Assembly: GCF_014596465.1 (NCBI RefSeq)
Contig: NZ_MECK01000223.1
Span: forward strand, 40,692 to 104,691
Direction of reading: 5' to 3'
Source: Streptomyces sp. CBMA123
GTDB taxonomy: Bacteria > Actinomycetota > Actinomycetes > Streptomycetales > Streptomycetaceae
Length of the DNA stretch: 64,000 nt
Under the pieces are notes generated by a model. That model saw only the letters and a program-made list of their open reading frames with translations, was not told the origin of the DNA and did no database searches. Below, one piece after another: positions 50,397-59,470 of this stretch (position 1 is its first letter; the number at the start of each line of letters is the position of its first letter). Both the position numbers and the translations under genes were made by a program.

Positions 50397-51569
50397 CTAA
50401 CCGGACGCCAGCTCCCGCTCCAGCGGCGTCCGGAACCGCGGCGTCACCCGCACCTCCCCCAACCACCCCGCCAGCCGCCCGGCCTCCACCGCGACCGCCC
50501 GCTCCGCCTCCGCCCCGACGTCCCGGAACAGCCGCCACACCACCTCGCCGTCCGCCCGCTGCGCCCAGCCGCCGACCACCTCGCCGCACCACCACACCGT
50601 CGGCCCGGCATTGCCCGCCCGGTCGAACAGCGCCGGCACGTCCTCCGGCCGCAGGTACCAGTCCCGCCCGCGCCAGCCCATCACCGCCGGGTCCAGCGCC
50701 GGCAGCAGCGCCGCCCACGGCTCCGGCGCCGCCACCGGCCCCTCGTCCCCCGGCAGCACCAGGGCGGCCGCACCGTCCGCCAGCGCCACGTCCCGCGCGG
50801 CCACGTCCGCCAGCGCCCGGCGGACGTCCCCCAGCGTCCAGCCCGTCCACCACTTCACGTCCTCGACCGTGGCCGGGCCGTACGCCGCCAGCCAGCGCCG
50901 CACCACCTCCGCCTTCGCCTCCCGCACCGGCACCTCAGGCCACTGCGGCACCAGCGCCCACGGATAGCTGCTGCTCAGCCACGACCCGCGCGGCCGGCAC
51001 CGGCGCACGTGCCCGTCCGAGGCCAGCAGCCGCAGCAGCCGACTGCCCACACTCTGCTTCGCCTCGTACGCCTTGCCCGCCGACATCAGCATCGTCTCGC
51101 GCAACTGCGGGACGTCATCGCCGAGTTCCTTGGTCGTCGCCTCGCCGCGCACGGCCAGCGCGGCCAGCACCTCGCGCTCCGCCGCCGCCAGCCGGGCCTC
51201 GTCCCAGCCCTCGGCGTGGTCGCGCAGGTGCTTCAGCAGCGTCGCCCGCTCCTTCGCCGCGATCGCCCGCGCCGCCGCCGAACTCACGTACGGGGCAAGG
51301 CCCTCCGTCACCGCGAAGATCGTCCGCCGCATCGACAGCAGCTTCACCAGCGAGACGTCCTCGTACAGCGCCCGGTCCACCTCCGCCGTCGCCGGCTCCG
51401 CCAGCCGCGCACAGGCCGACAGGTACACCGTCGCGGCGTCCGTCGCGTGCAGCCCGACCACCGCGTCGGCCACGTCCTCCACCCGCGCCGCCCGCACCGA
51501 GGGCGCCAACAACTGCCGGCGCCCCAACCGGGCCCGCCGCTCCACCCCACCGATCACCGGGACACTCAT
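50397..51569 (-). CDS. AlkZ-like winged-helix protein (HTH_42 family)
   Basis: A 390-residue protein of the AlkZ/YcaQ winged-helix DNA glycosylase family: LGRRQLLAPS, then VVGLHATDAATVYLSACARL at the place of the family's catalytic Q-x-Q/D loop, SLVKLLSMRRTIFAV, a wHTH and a C-terminal beta part with DRAGNAGPTVWWCGEVVGGW. Here the loop reads HAT-D rather than QAQ-D, so glycosylase activity is uncertain. The Streptomyces branch has many variants, some near antibiotic clusters that alkylate DNA. Confidence 0.85.
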   Translation of the reverse strand: MSVPVIGGVERRARLGRRQLLAPSVRAARVEDVADAVVGLHATDAATVYLSACARLAEPATAEVDRALYEDVSLVKLLSMRRTIFAVTEGLAPYVSSAAARAIAAKERATLLKHLRDHAEGWDEARLAAAEREVLAALAVRGEATTKELGDDVPQLRETMLMSAGKAYEAKQSVGSRLLRLLASDGHVRRCRPRGSWLSSSYPWALVPQWPEVPVREAKAEVVRRWLAAYGPATVEDVKWWTGWTLGDVRRALADVAARDVALADGAAALVLPGDEGPVAAPEPWAALLPALDPAVMGWRGRDWYLRPEDVPALFDRAGNAGPTVWWCGEVVGGWAQRADGEVVWRLFRDVGAEAERAVAVEAGRLAGWLGEVRVTPRFRTPLERELASG

Positions 51570-51703
51570 GCCCGGACCTTAGCGGCCGACACCGACAGGC
51601 CCGGCCGACTGCTCCACCACCCGCCCGGCGAACTCACCGAGCAGCGCAGCCGAGCAACCCAGCCGAGCGCGAACAGCCGACCGCGAACAGCCGACCGCCG
51701 GGG

Positions 51704-52093
51704 TCACAGATAGAGGCCGGTCGACCCCTCGGTGTCGCCGAAGCGGGACGCCGCCACCGCGTGCAGGTCGCGCTCGCGCAGCAGCACATAGGTGGCGCCG
51801 CGCACCTCGACCTCCAGCTTGTCCTCCGGGTCGTACAGCACGCGGTCACCGGGCTCCACCGAGCGCACGCTCTGGCCCACCGCCACGGCCTCCGCCCAGG
51901 TACAGCGCTTGGACAGCTCAGCCGTCGCCGGGATCAGGATGCCGCCGGTCGAGCGGCGCTCGCCCTCGCCGCCTTCGATGCGCACCAGCACCCGGTCGTG
52001 CAGCATCCGGATCGGCAGCTTCTCGCCCAGCCGGTCGTGCCGCACCGCGTCGTGCCCGTGGTCGGACTGGGTCGGGTCGTCGTTCGTACTCAC
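51704..52093 (-). CDS. GroES-family co-chaperonin-like protein
   Basis: A 129-residue protein with a GroES/Cpn10 core: PIRMLHDRVLVRIEGGEGERRSTGGILIPA, VAVGQSVRSVEPGDRVLYDPEDKLEVE and ATYVLLRERDLHAV. The hydrophilic 30-residue N-terminus is longer than in GroES, and the mobile loop differs. The classic groES-groEL1 pair is not here, so this is a paralogue; its partner is unknown. GTG start. Confidence 0.87.
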   Translation of the reverse strand: MSTNDDPTQSDHGHDAVRHDRLGEKLPIRMLHDRVLVRIEGGEGERRSTGGILIPATAELSKRCTWAEAVAVGQSVRSVEPGDRVLYDPEDKLEVEVRGATYVLLRERDLHAVAASRFGDTEGSTGLYL

Positions 52094-52194
52094 GGTCCCG
52101 AAGGTACCGCCCCCGGGCGCGGAGCGTGACGCTGGCCCGGCATGCGGAAGGGCCGGACCGCCCGACGGCGCTCCGGCCCCTCCGGCACCACGGC

Positions 52195-52554
52195 TCAGTC
52201 CTTGCGGCGCTTGCGGGACGAGGCGAGCAGCGCCACCAGGCCGAGGCCGACCAGCGCGGCCGGGACGATCCGCTCCTTGCGCGGCTGCCCCTTCTCGTCC
52301 ACGAACTGCGCCTTCACCTGCTCCACCAGGCCGTTCGCGGCCACGTAGGCCCGAGCCGTCTTCTCCTCGACGGTGGCCATCGCCTTGGCCTTGACCTGCG
52401 CGGAGATGGTGCTCGGGTGGATCCGTACGGCCAGCTCGTCCAGGTTCGCCGCCAGCCGGTCGCGGGTGCGCTCGATGTCCGCCTCGATCTGCGCAGCCGT
52501 CCGCGCCGGCTTGTCCTGCGTGCTCGCCTCGCCCACTCGGGCCACCCCATTCAC
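52195..52554 (-). CDS. DUF3618 membrane-associated protein
   Basis: A 119-residue protein: PARTAAQIEADIERTRDRLAANLDELA is the DUF3618 signature, followed by a helical stretch and one C-terminal TM helix (VPAALVGLGLVALLA) with a basic end SRKRRKD. Several in-frame GTG starts lie within 18 bp (52554, 52545, 52536). It is divergent from bcp. Confidence 0.88.
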   Translation of the reverse strand: MNGVARVGEASTQDKPARTAAQIEADIERTRDRLAANLDELAVRIHPSTISAQVKAKAMATVEEKTARAYVAANGLVEQVKAQFVDEKGQPRKERIVPAALVGLGLVALLASSRKRRKD

Positions 52555-52692
52555 TTGCCGATGTCGTCCTGTCGTCCTGTGCGACCAACCCAGTTTGTCA
52601 GCTGCCGAGCACGGACGCGCGGCCCCACCCACCAACGGAGGTAAGTTTGCCGTGGTACGACCGCCCGTCCCAGCTCCCAGGAGAGTACGACC

Positions 52693-53166
52693 GTGACTGA
52701 GCGCCTCCAGCCCGGCGACACCGCGCCCGCCTTCAGCCTGTCCGACGCCGACGGCAACCAGGTCTCCCTCGCCGACCACCTGGGCCGCAAGGTCGTCGTC
52801 TACTTCTACCCGGCCGCGCTCACCCCCGGCTGCACCAAGCAGGCCTGCGACTTCACCGACAACCTGGAGGTCTTCGCGGGCGCCGGCTACGACGTCATCG
52901 GCATCTCGCCGGACCAGCCGGAGAAGCTCGGCACGTTCCGCGAGAAGGAGGACCTCAAGGTCACCCTGCTCTCCGACCCGGACCACGCGGTCCTGGAGGC
53001 GTACGCCGCCTACGGCGAGAAGCAGAACTACGGCCGCACCTACCTCGGCGTGATCCGCTCCACGATCATCGTGGACGAGCAGGGCAAGGTCGAGCGCGCG
53101 CTGTACAACGTCAAGGCCACCGGCCACGTCGCCAAGCTGCTGCGCGACCTCAAGATCGACGCCTAG
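52693..53166 (+). CDS. bcp: Thioredoxin-dependent peroxiredoxin (Bcp/PrxQ)
   Basis: A 157-residue peroxiredoxin of the Bcp/PrxQ group. Peroxidatic Cys in the family loop YPAALTPGCTKQACDF; five residues on, the second Cys (KQAC) is the usual PrxQ resolving residue. VIGISPDQPEKLGTFREKE and NYGRTYLGVIRSTIIVDEQG complete the fold. It reduces hydroperoxides with thioredoxin. GTG start after CAGGAGAG. Confidence 0.94.
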   Translation: MTERLQPGDTAPAFSLSDADGNQVSLADHLGRKVVVYFYPAALTPGCTKQACDFTDNLEVFAGAGYDVIGISPDQPEKLGTFREKEDLKVTLLSDPDHAVLEAYAAYGEKQNYGRTYLGVIRSTIIVDEQGKVERALYNVKATGHVAKLLRDLKIDA

Positions 53167-53189
53167 GAACGAGGCCCGGGACCGACGGA

Positions 53190-53230
53190 GCGGTGGCGGC
53201 ACACCCCCCGACCGGGTGTGCCGCCACCGC
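53190..53230. terminator. Bidirectional 17-bp hairpin terminator
   Basis: Perfect stem: GCGGTGGCGGCACACCC (53190-53206) with GGGTGTGCCGCCACCGC (53214-53230), loop of 7 nt. It separates the convergent bcp and chitinase genes. Confidence 0.9.
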
Positions 53231-53261
53231 CGTTCCCCACCTCGGGTGACCGCCGTCGGGC

Positions 53262-55751
53262 TCAGCAGGCCCCGAGGTCGTTCCAGACGCCCCAGGCGCC
53301 GCCGGCCGTGGGGTCGTCGCCCTTGGTCCACCACTTGTTCTGGTAGTAGTGGCCCTTCCAGGACACCTTGGTCGGCGACGCGTAGGTGGTGCCCGCGTCC
53401 CATGCCGGGGCGGCCGTGCAGGCGCCGGAGGTCGGGGTCGCGGTCGGGGTGGGCGTGCCGGTCGGCGTCGCCGTGGCCGTGGCCGTCGGAGTCGCGGTCG
53501 GCGTCGGGGTCGGGGTCGGCGTGGCCGTCTGGGTCGGAGTCAGAGTCGCGGTCGCGGTCGGAGTCGGCGTGCCGCCGTCCACCGCGCCCCGGGTCAGGTC
53601 GCCCTTGACCCCGTACAGCGTCCCGCCCACGTTGACCGTCCAGTTCGACGGCGTGGACACCGGCAGGTAGTAGACGAAGTCCATGTCGACCGAGGCGCCC
53701 GGCGCCAGCGACTGCCAGCCCGGCAGCTTGACCGACACCCGGTTGTAGGTGCCCTTCAGCCCGCCCACGTTGCCCGGCCCCGGGTTGTCCTGCCGGATCA
53801 CCTGCAGCCCGAAGCCGGACTGGTCCTTGGCGTTGCCCGGCGCCGAGTTGGAGTAGTCGAACTGGAACTCGGTGCCGCCCGGCAGGGTCAGCGTCGAGTT
53901 GTTGACGATGTGCAGCTTCGGGTTGATCGGGTAATTGGAGTCGCCCAGCGCGAAGTTGGTGAACGACACGTCGATCGGCAGGGTCTGCTGCGGCAGCGCC
54001 ACCGTCGAGCGGACCGCCCCGTACGGGCTCGCCGCCTTGAACTTGTCGTACATCAGCGAGGTGAGCGTCGAGCCGGGGACGTACTCGCCCTTGCCGCCGT
54101 TGGCGGTGGCGTCCCACCGGTAGTCGCCCGCGAGCTCCCAGATCATCGCACCGCCGGCGCCCTGGTTGACGATGTAGTCCGCCTTGGCGCCCACCGACTG
54201 CTCGTCCTCGGTGGACAGGAACACCTTCTTGGCGTCGTTCCACAGCCACGGCGCCACCAGGCTGGAGCTGTAGTTGCGGGTGTAGCTGCCCTGCAGGGCG
54301 GTGTCGGTCACGCCGTACCTGGCCAGGTAGTCGGGCAGGATGGCCTTCTCCAGGTTCTTGGCGTGCCACATCGGGTTCGACCCGGCCGGGGACTCCTTGC
54401 CCGCGGTGTCCTTGTCGTTCCAGATGTTGTCGATGCCGACCGCGCCGTCACCGCAGGAGGTCAGCCCGGAACCGGCCGGACAGCCGGTCGCCGAGGCGGT
54501 GCCCCAGAGGCCGTTGGTGCCGCCCTGGACGTTCTTGAAACCACGGGTGTAGTACGGCAGGCCGACGTTGATCCGGCCGGCCGGCATCGCACCGCGGAAG
54601 TAGTGGTACGACCAGTCGGCGTTCAGGTAGCCGATGCCGCCGTACTGCCCGGTGCCGTACACGTTGGCCGCCGCCAACTCGCCGTCCTTGCCGTCGTCGT
54701 AGAGCGAGGCGTTCGGACCGACGTACTTGTTCCAGGCGCCGTGCAGGTCGTACGACATGATGTTGACGTAGTCCAGGTACTGCGCCACCTGGAAGGTCTC
54801 CATGCCGCGCAGCAGGTAGCCGGAGGACGGTGCCGCGACCGACAGCAGGTAGTGCCGGCCGTCGGCGGCACCCGCCCTGTCCAGGCTCTCCCGCAGGGTC
54901 TTCATCAACGCCGCGTACCCCTTGGCCAGCGAGCCGCGCTTGGCGTTGGCGAGCTGCCAGTCCAGCGGGTTGCCGGCGTCCTTCATCGAGGTCGGGTACT
55001 CGTAGTCGACGTCGACGCCGTTGAAGCCGTACTTGCGGACGAAGTCGACGGACGAGGCGGCGAAGGTGTCGATGCCGGCCTGGTTGACGCTGCCGTCCGG
55101 GTTGACCGTCATCGAGTAGAACCCGCCGGAGTCCACCCGGCTGCCACCGTCGTCGAAGTAGCCACCCGTTTCGGTCCAACCACCCACCGAGATCAGGGTC
55201 TTGACGTTCGGGTACTGCTTCTTGAACTTCGTCAGCAGATTGAAGTGGCCCTTGTACGGCAGCGTCGGATCCAGCTCCGCACCCGGCACCCCCGGGAAGT
55301 CCGTCCCGGTCGCCGCATTGGTCGGACCGTCCGCGCCGACCGACAGCTTGTTGTCGCCGCCGACGTGCCCGAAGGCGTAGTTGAGGTGGGTGACCTTGTC
55401 CCAGGGGATGTCGCTCACCAGATAGGGCTGGTCGCCGTTCTTGCCGGTGCGCCATCCGGTGAAGTACCCGATGATACGGCGCTGGTGGTCGGCGCCCATC
55501 CTCTCGCGCCCGCCGGTGTCGTAGACCGAGCAGTACGGGACGTCCACCCCGGGCGTCTGGTACAGCCCGTCCGGGCGACAGGCCGCGTTGTCGACGGCCG
55601 CCGACGCCTGCGAGGGCGCCGCACCCAGCGTCGCCATCAACAGCCCGGCCAGCGAGGCCGCCGCCAACGACAGGACACCCGCCCGGGCCGCCGGACTCTT
55701 ACCGCGCCGAGCGGCGGTGGGACGCCGCTGCGCCGTGCTTCGGATCAACAC
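53262..55751 (-). CDS. Secreted GH18 chitinase with chitin-binding module
   Basis: An 829-residue multidomain exported enzyme. Residues 1-52 form a long signal peptide (AGVLSLAAASLAGLLMATLG). The GH18 catalytic barrel has the D-x-D-x-E motif FNGVDVDYEYP (Asp247, Asp249, Glu251), SVGGWTETGG and MIWELAGDY. A chitinase C-type beta domain (about 640-740) follows, then a Thr/Pro/Ala linker of repeated TPTATAT units, and a C-terminal CBM5/12 module (APAWDAGTTYASPTKVSW, GHYYQNKWWTKGDDP). GTG at 55751 follows GGAGGAC. It hydrolyses chitin outside the cell; the promoter carries paired 12-bp repeats. Confidence 0.95.
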   Translation of the reverse strand: MLIRSTAQRRPTAARRGKSPAARAGVLSLAAASLAGLLMATLGAAPSQASAAVDNAACRPDGLYQTPGVDVPYCSVYDTGGRERMGADHQRRIIGYFTGWRTGKNGDQPYLVSDIPWDKVTHLNYAFGHVGGDNKLSVGADGPTNAATGTDFPGVPGAELDPTLPYKGHFNLLTKFKKQYPNVKTLISVGGWTETGGYFDDGGSRVDSGGFYSMTVNPDGSVNQAGIDTFAASSVDFVRKYGFNGVDVDYEYPTSMKDAGNPLDWQLANAKRGSLAKGYAALMKTLRESLDRAGAADGRHYLLSVAAPSSGYLLRGMETFQVAQYLDYVNIMSYDLHGAWNKYVGPNASLYDDGKDGELAAANVYGTGQYGGIGYLNADWSYHYFRGAMPAGRINVGLPYYTRGFKNVQGGTNGLWGTASATGCPAGSGLTSCGDGAVGIDNIWNDKDTAGKESPAGSNPMWHAKNLEKAILPDYLARYGVTDTALQGSYTRNYSSSLVAPWLWNDAKKVFLSTEDEQSVGAKADYIVNQGAGGAMIWELAGDYRWDATANGGKGEYVPGSTLTSLMYDKFKAASPYGAVRSTVALPQQTLPIDVSFTNFALGDSNYPINPKLHIVNNSTLTLPGGTEFQFDYSNSAPGNAKDQSGFGLQVIRQDNPGPGNVGGLKGTYNRVSVKLPGWQSLAPGASVDMDFVYYLPVSTPSNWTVNVGGTLYGVKGDLTRGAVDGGTPTPTATATLTPTQTATPTPTPTPTATPTATATATPTGTPTPTATPTSGACTAAPAWDAGTTYASPTKVSWKGHYYQNKWWTKGDDPTAGGAWGVWNDLGAC

Positions 55752-55833
55752 TCGGTCCTCCAGGAGAGAGTGTCGGCGCGTGCCTGTGGGGCAGCACGCA
55801 CGTGGGGGATTCACAATTGGCGCCGAAGCTATG

Positions 55834-55868
55834 TGGTCTGAACCACACAGGTCAATAGGTCTGTACCA
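55834..55868 (-). promoter_or_regulatory. Chitinase promoter repeats (DasR/chi type)
   Basis: Read on the gene's strand, TGGTACAGACCT (55868-55857) and TGGTTCAGACCA (55845-55834) are two 12-mers 23 bp apart. They match the known Streptomyces chitinase direct repeat TGGTCCAGACCT with one or two changes and resemble dre half-sites. Position is about 85-115 bp upstream of the GTG. Confidence 0.75.
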
Positions 55869-55971
55869 ATTGGTCATCACTCGGCAAACCCCGGCCGGCC
55901 CGTGACCAAACGGGCTCCCGATCGTTCGCACACCGGGGAAGGGGCACGACAACTGCCCGAAGGAGACCGCC

Positions 55972-56631
55972 ATGCCGGTCAAGTGCACGCGCGACCTGCT
56001 CGCCGCCGCTGCGGCGGCCGCGACCACGCTGGACGAGATGCTGATCGCGCTCGACCGCGAGCCGAACCCGTACAACCGCTCGTACCTGCGCCAGCGGATC
56101 AAGGCGTACGGCATCGACGCCTCGCACTTCCCCGAGCCCGGGACCTTCTACACGAAGGAGCTCCTGGAGGAGGCCGTTGCGGCCTCGCAGAGCGTGGCCG
56201 GAGTGCTCCGCCACCTCAATCGGCGCCAGAGCGGCGGCACGCAGGCCCTTGTCGGCCGCCGCATCAAGGACTTTGGAATCGACACCTCCCACTTCACCGG
56301 AGAAGCGCACAATCGCGGCAAGCCGTCGCCTCGCCGCCTGCCCCCGGGGGAGGTCCTCATCCAGCGCCCAGCGGAGGCCAATCGACTGCCCGGCTTCCGC
56401 GTCCGCCGAGCCCTCACGGAGCTCGGTCGCCCGGAGGAGTGCCAGGACTGCGGCACCGGCCCGGAGTGGCGCGGGCGGCCGATGACACTTGAGGTCGACC
56501 ACATCAACGGGGACTGGTCGGACAACCGGCCGGACAACCTCCGACTGCTCTGCCCCAACTGCCACTCCATCACCCCCACCTACTGCGGGCGGAACAAGAA
56601 CCGCACCGTCACCCGGCCATCTGCCGGGTGA
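55972..56631 (+). CDS. HNH endonuclease-like protein with duplicated N-terminal helix motif
   Basis: A 219-residue protein. The C-terminal HNH domain is CQDCGTGPEW, LEVDHINGDWSDNRPDNLRLLCPNCHS, giving two C-x2-C zinc pairs and the His-Asn-His core. The N-terminal 120 residues contain two similar units (YLRQRIKAYGIDASHF and LVGRRIKDFGIDTSHF, about 55 residues apart), likely DNA-binding helices. It precedes a tRNA-like gene by 48 bp on the same strand. Restriction, homing or phage-related roles are possible; none is demonstrated. Confidence 0.85.
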   Translation: MPVKCTRDLLAAAAAAATTLDEMLIALDREPNPYNRSYLRQRIKAYGIDASHFPEPGTFYTKELLEEAVAASQSVAGVLRHLNRRQSGGTQALVGRRIKDFGIDTSHFTGEAHNRGKPSPRRLPPGEVLIQRPAEANRLPGFRVRRALTELGRPEECQDCGTGPEWRGRPMTLEVDHINGDWSDNRPDNLRLLCPNCHSITPTYCGRNKNRTVTRPSAG

Positions 56632-56679
56632 GGAATTGTCCTCGGTCGATTCCATCTACCGGTAGGCTTGATGCGGCAT

Positions 56680-56752
56680 GCGCCCGTACTCCAGCGGTAG
56701 AGAGGAGCGGTTTAGGTCCGCTTTGTCGTGGGTTCGAATCCCTCCGGGCGTA
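56680..56752 (+). tRNA. tRNA-like gene with UAG anticodon, short variable loop
   Basis: A 73-nt cloverleaf. Acceptor arm GCGCCCG (56680-56686) pairs fully with CGGGCGT (56745-56751; G-U at the end), discriminator A, no encoded CCA. Anticodon arm AGCGG-TTTAGGT-CCGCT gives anticodon TAG (56713-56715), a Leu anticodon. The TTCGAAT T-loop is normal; the T-stem has one T-T mismatch. The D-arm is poor (3 bp). The variable loop is only 5 nt, whereas bacterial tRNA-Leu has a long arm. It could be a pseudo-tRNA or an unusual tRNA. Confidence 0.7.
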
Positions 56753-56761
56753 CTGAGTCAA

Positions 56762-56800
56762 ATGGCCCGCTCCCCTTCGGTTCGAAGGGGAGCGGGCCAT
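56762..56800. terminator. 18-bp bidirectional hairpin terminator
   Basis: Perfect stem beginning ATGGCCCGCTCCCCTTCG at 56762, complement ending at 56800, 3-nt loop. It sits between the tRNA-like gene and convergent rdgB. Confidence 0.92.
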
Positions 56801-56818
56801 CCTTGCTCCTGTGGCCCG

Positions 56819-57424
56819 TCAGCCGATGAGGTCCTTGACCACCGGCGCCAGCGCCCGGAAGGCCTGGCCGCGGTGGCTGATGGCGTTCTTCTCGTCCGCC
56901 GTCATCTCCGCGCAGGTGCGGCTCTCCCCCAGCGGCTGGAGGATCGGGTCGTAGCCGAAGCCGCCGTCGCCGGCCGGGGCGGTGCGCAGGGTGCCCAGCA
57001 GCCGGCCCTCGACGACGCGCTCGGTGCCGTCGGGCAGGGCGAGGGCGGCGGCGCAGAAGAAGTGGGCGCCGCGGTGGGGTTCGGCGATGTCGGAGAGCTG
57101 GGCGAGCAGCAGGTTCAGGTTGGCGAGGTCGTCGCCGTGCTTGCCGGACCAGCGCGCGGAGAAGATGCCGGGCGCGCCGTTGAGGACGTCCACGCAGAGG
57201 CCGGAGTCGTCGGCGACGGCGGGCAGGCCGGTGGCGCGAGCCAGGGCGTGGGCCTTGAGCAGGGCGTTCTCGGCGAAGGTGACGCCGGTCTCGGGGACGT
57301 CCGGGATCTCGGGGTAGGCGTCGGCGCCGACGAGTTCGACGTCGAGGCCGGCCTCGGTGAGGATGGCGCGCAGCTCGGCGACCTTGTGCTGGTTGCGGGT
57401 GGCGAGGATCAGACGGGTGGACAT
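56819..57424 (-). CDS. rdgB: XTP/dITP diphosphatase (RdgB/HAM1)
   Basis: A 201-residue nucleotide-cleansing enzyme. The N-terminal TRLILATRNQHKVAELRAIL and the central TFAENALLKAHALARATGLPAVADDSGLCVDVLNGAPGIFSARW region (with the S-G-L-x-V signature) and FGYDPIL, SHRGQAFRAL are the Ham1 family's motifs. It hydrolyses XTP, ITP and dITP to the monophosphates, keeping mutagenic bases out of DNA. Start ATG 57424 chosen; GTG 57433 is possible. It belongs to the rph cluster. Confidence 0.93.
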   Translation of the reverse strand: MSTRLILATRNQHKVAELRAILTEAGLDVELVGADAYPEIPDVPETGVTFAENALLKAHALARATGLPAVADDSGLCVDVLNGAPGIFSARWSGKHGDDLANLNLLLAQLSDIAEPHRGAHFFCAAALALPDGTERVVEGRLLGTLRTAPAGDGGFGYDPILQPLGESRTCAEMTADEKNAISHRGQAFRALAPVVKDLIG

Positions 57425-57463
57425 ATCGCTCACCCTATCCAGCTATCCAGCGGGGAGGAGCGA

Positions 57464-57853
57464 TCAGCCGGTGCAGACGGAGGTGAGGTTGCCGGCCGCG
57501 TCGCCGAGTGGCTTGAGGTCGGGGGCCTGCTTGCGGTCGACGGCCTGCTGGGCCTTGTCGGCCTGCTTCTGGAGGTCGGTCACGGCCTTGGCGACGTCGG
57601 TGTTCTTGGCGTTCCTGCCGATCTGGTCGAGGTCGCCCTTGAGCTTCTGCAGTGCCTTGCCGGCGGCCGCCGAGTCGTTGCTGGAGCCGTCGTAGGCCTT
57701 GGTGAGGTCGGCGAGGTCGCCGGTGACCTTGACGGCGGTGTTGCCGCAGTCGACGGCCTTCTGGGCGGCGGAGCAACTCACCATGCTGAGTGGGAGGATG
57801 GCGATCAGTCCGGCCACGGCGAGGGCGGCGGGGCGGGCGATGCTCGACGGCAT
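57464..57853 (-). CDS. Small exported lipoprotein
   Basis: A 129-residue protein. The signal ends in lipobox LSMVSC, giving a lipid-anchored Cys. The mature part is helical and Lys/Ala/Asp-rich (KALQKLKGDLDQIGRNAKN, VTDLQKQADKAQQAVDRKQ), with a further Cys pair (VDCGN, TSVCTG) that could form a disulphide. AGGAGG lies before ATG. It sits between rdgB and rph on the same strand. Confidence 0.85.
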   Translation of the reverse strand: MPSSIARPAALAVAGLIAILPLSMVSCSAAQKAVDCGNTAVKVTGDLADLTKAYDGSSNDSAAAGKALQKLKGDLDQIGRNAKNTDVAKAVTDLQKQADKAQQAVDRKQAPDLKPLGDAAGNLTSVCTG

Positions 57854-57999
57854 CCGGTCCTCCTGGTGGGCGGGGGTTCCATGGGGAGGGACGCACTCCG
57901 CCTGCGGCGCGGTTCCCGCAGCGGGGGTGCTGCGGGAACCGTACGGGCTGGGGGCCGGGCGTGTACAGCGGGCCGTACAGGCGTTCAGCCGCCGGGGGT

Positions 58000-58725
<726 letters not shown>

Positions 58726-58832
58726 AGCCACTGAGCGTAGCCGCTCGGGTGGGTGGTTCCGGATGTGCCTCGGCCCGCCGTCTCCCTGAGCGGGTCGGCG
58801 GGCCGCGGGTGGTCGAGCCTGGGTGGCTCAGC

Positions 58833-59066
58833 TCACATCATGTCCTCGATGTCGGCGGCGATCGGGTCGGCGTCGGTGCCGATGACGACCTGGATCGCGG
58901 TGCCCATCTTGACGACGCCGTGGGCGCCGGCGGCCTTGAGGGCGGCCTCGTCGACCAGGGAGGCGTCCTTGACCTCGGTGCGCAGGCGGGTGATGCAGCC
59001 CTCGACCTCTTCGATGTTGTCGATGCCGCCCAGACCGGCGACGATCTTCTCAGCCTTGCTGGCCAT
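58833..59066 (-). CDS. nagF: PTS GlcNAc-specific EIIB component
   Basis: A 77-residue EIIB protein. The phosphorylated cysteine is Cys24 in VEGCITRLRTEV, in the glucose-family pattern; KAAGAHGVVKMGTAIQVVIG follows. It passes phosphate from EIIA (Crr) to the incoming sugar on NagE2, which here lacks its own B domain. It is divergent from nagE1 across the dre site. Order and orientation match SCO2905. Confidence 0.95.
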   Translation of the reverse strand: MASKAEKIVAGLGGIDNIEEVEGCITRLRTEVKDASLVDEAALKAAGAHGVVKMGTAIQVVIGTDADPIAADIEDMM

Positions 59067-59348
59067 CTGGTTTTCTCCCTCTGTCTCGGCTCTTCGGCGG
59101 CTCTGCCGGGTGCCGTCGTGCGCTGTGCTGGGTGGGTCCTCGACCGTCGGGTGGTGAGGTCCGTGCCGGTGGCTGACGCGGGTTCAGCTGCGGTCGCGCT
59201 GCCGGGCAGCGCGACCAGCATGACCCGAGCCGGGCCGGTCTGCCACGTTAGTCCACTTTTGGCCCATTCCGGCGCGCAGGCTCCCGGCCGCCACCCGAGG
59301 ATGACGATCAGCGGGGGCTCGCGTCCCGGCGTCCGGCCCGCGTCCCAA

Positions 59349-59364
59349 AGTGGTCTACACCAAT
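59349..59364. promoter_or_regulatory. DasR-responsive element (dre) between nagF and nagE1
   Basis: The 16-mer AGTGGTCTACACCAAT at 59349 matches the dre palindrome (TGGTCTAGACCA core) with one change per core. It lies 122 bp before nagE1 and 283 bp before nagF, so DasR could repress both. Confidence 0.85.
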
Positions 59365-59470
59365 ATATGTGTACTCCGATGAACGCGGGAACGGCACCGG
59401 GTGTTCCTGGCCCCCGCCCGAGGGTCCCGCAGGGGCCCGCCGGTCGGCAACTGCTCCCGGAGGGCGAAGG

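Noticed and set aside
47977..50853. 958-codon open frame on the reverse strand
   Set aside because: It is antisense to the class A penicillin-binding protein and is Gly/Ala/Val/Asp-rich low-complexity sequence produced by GC3 bias; no motif or ribosome site.
56680..56752. Amber-suppressor tRNA
   Set aside because: The anticodon on the RNA is UAG, which reads CUA codons; reading the UAG stop would need CUA.
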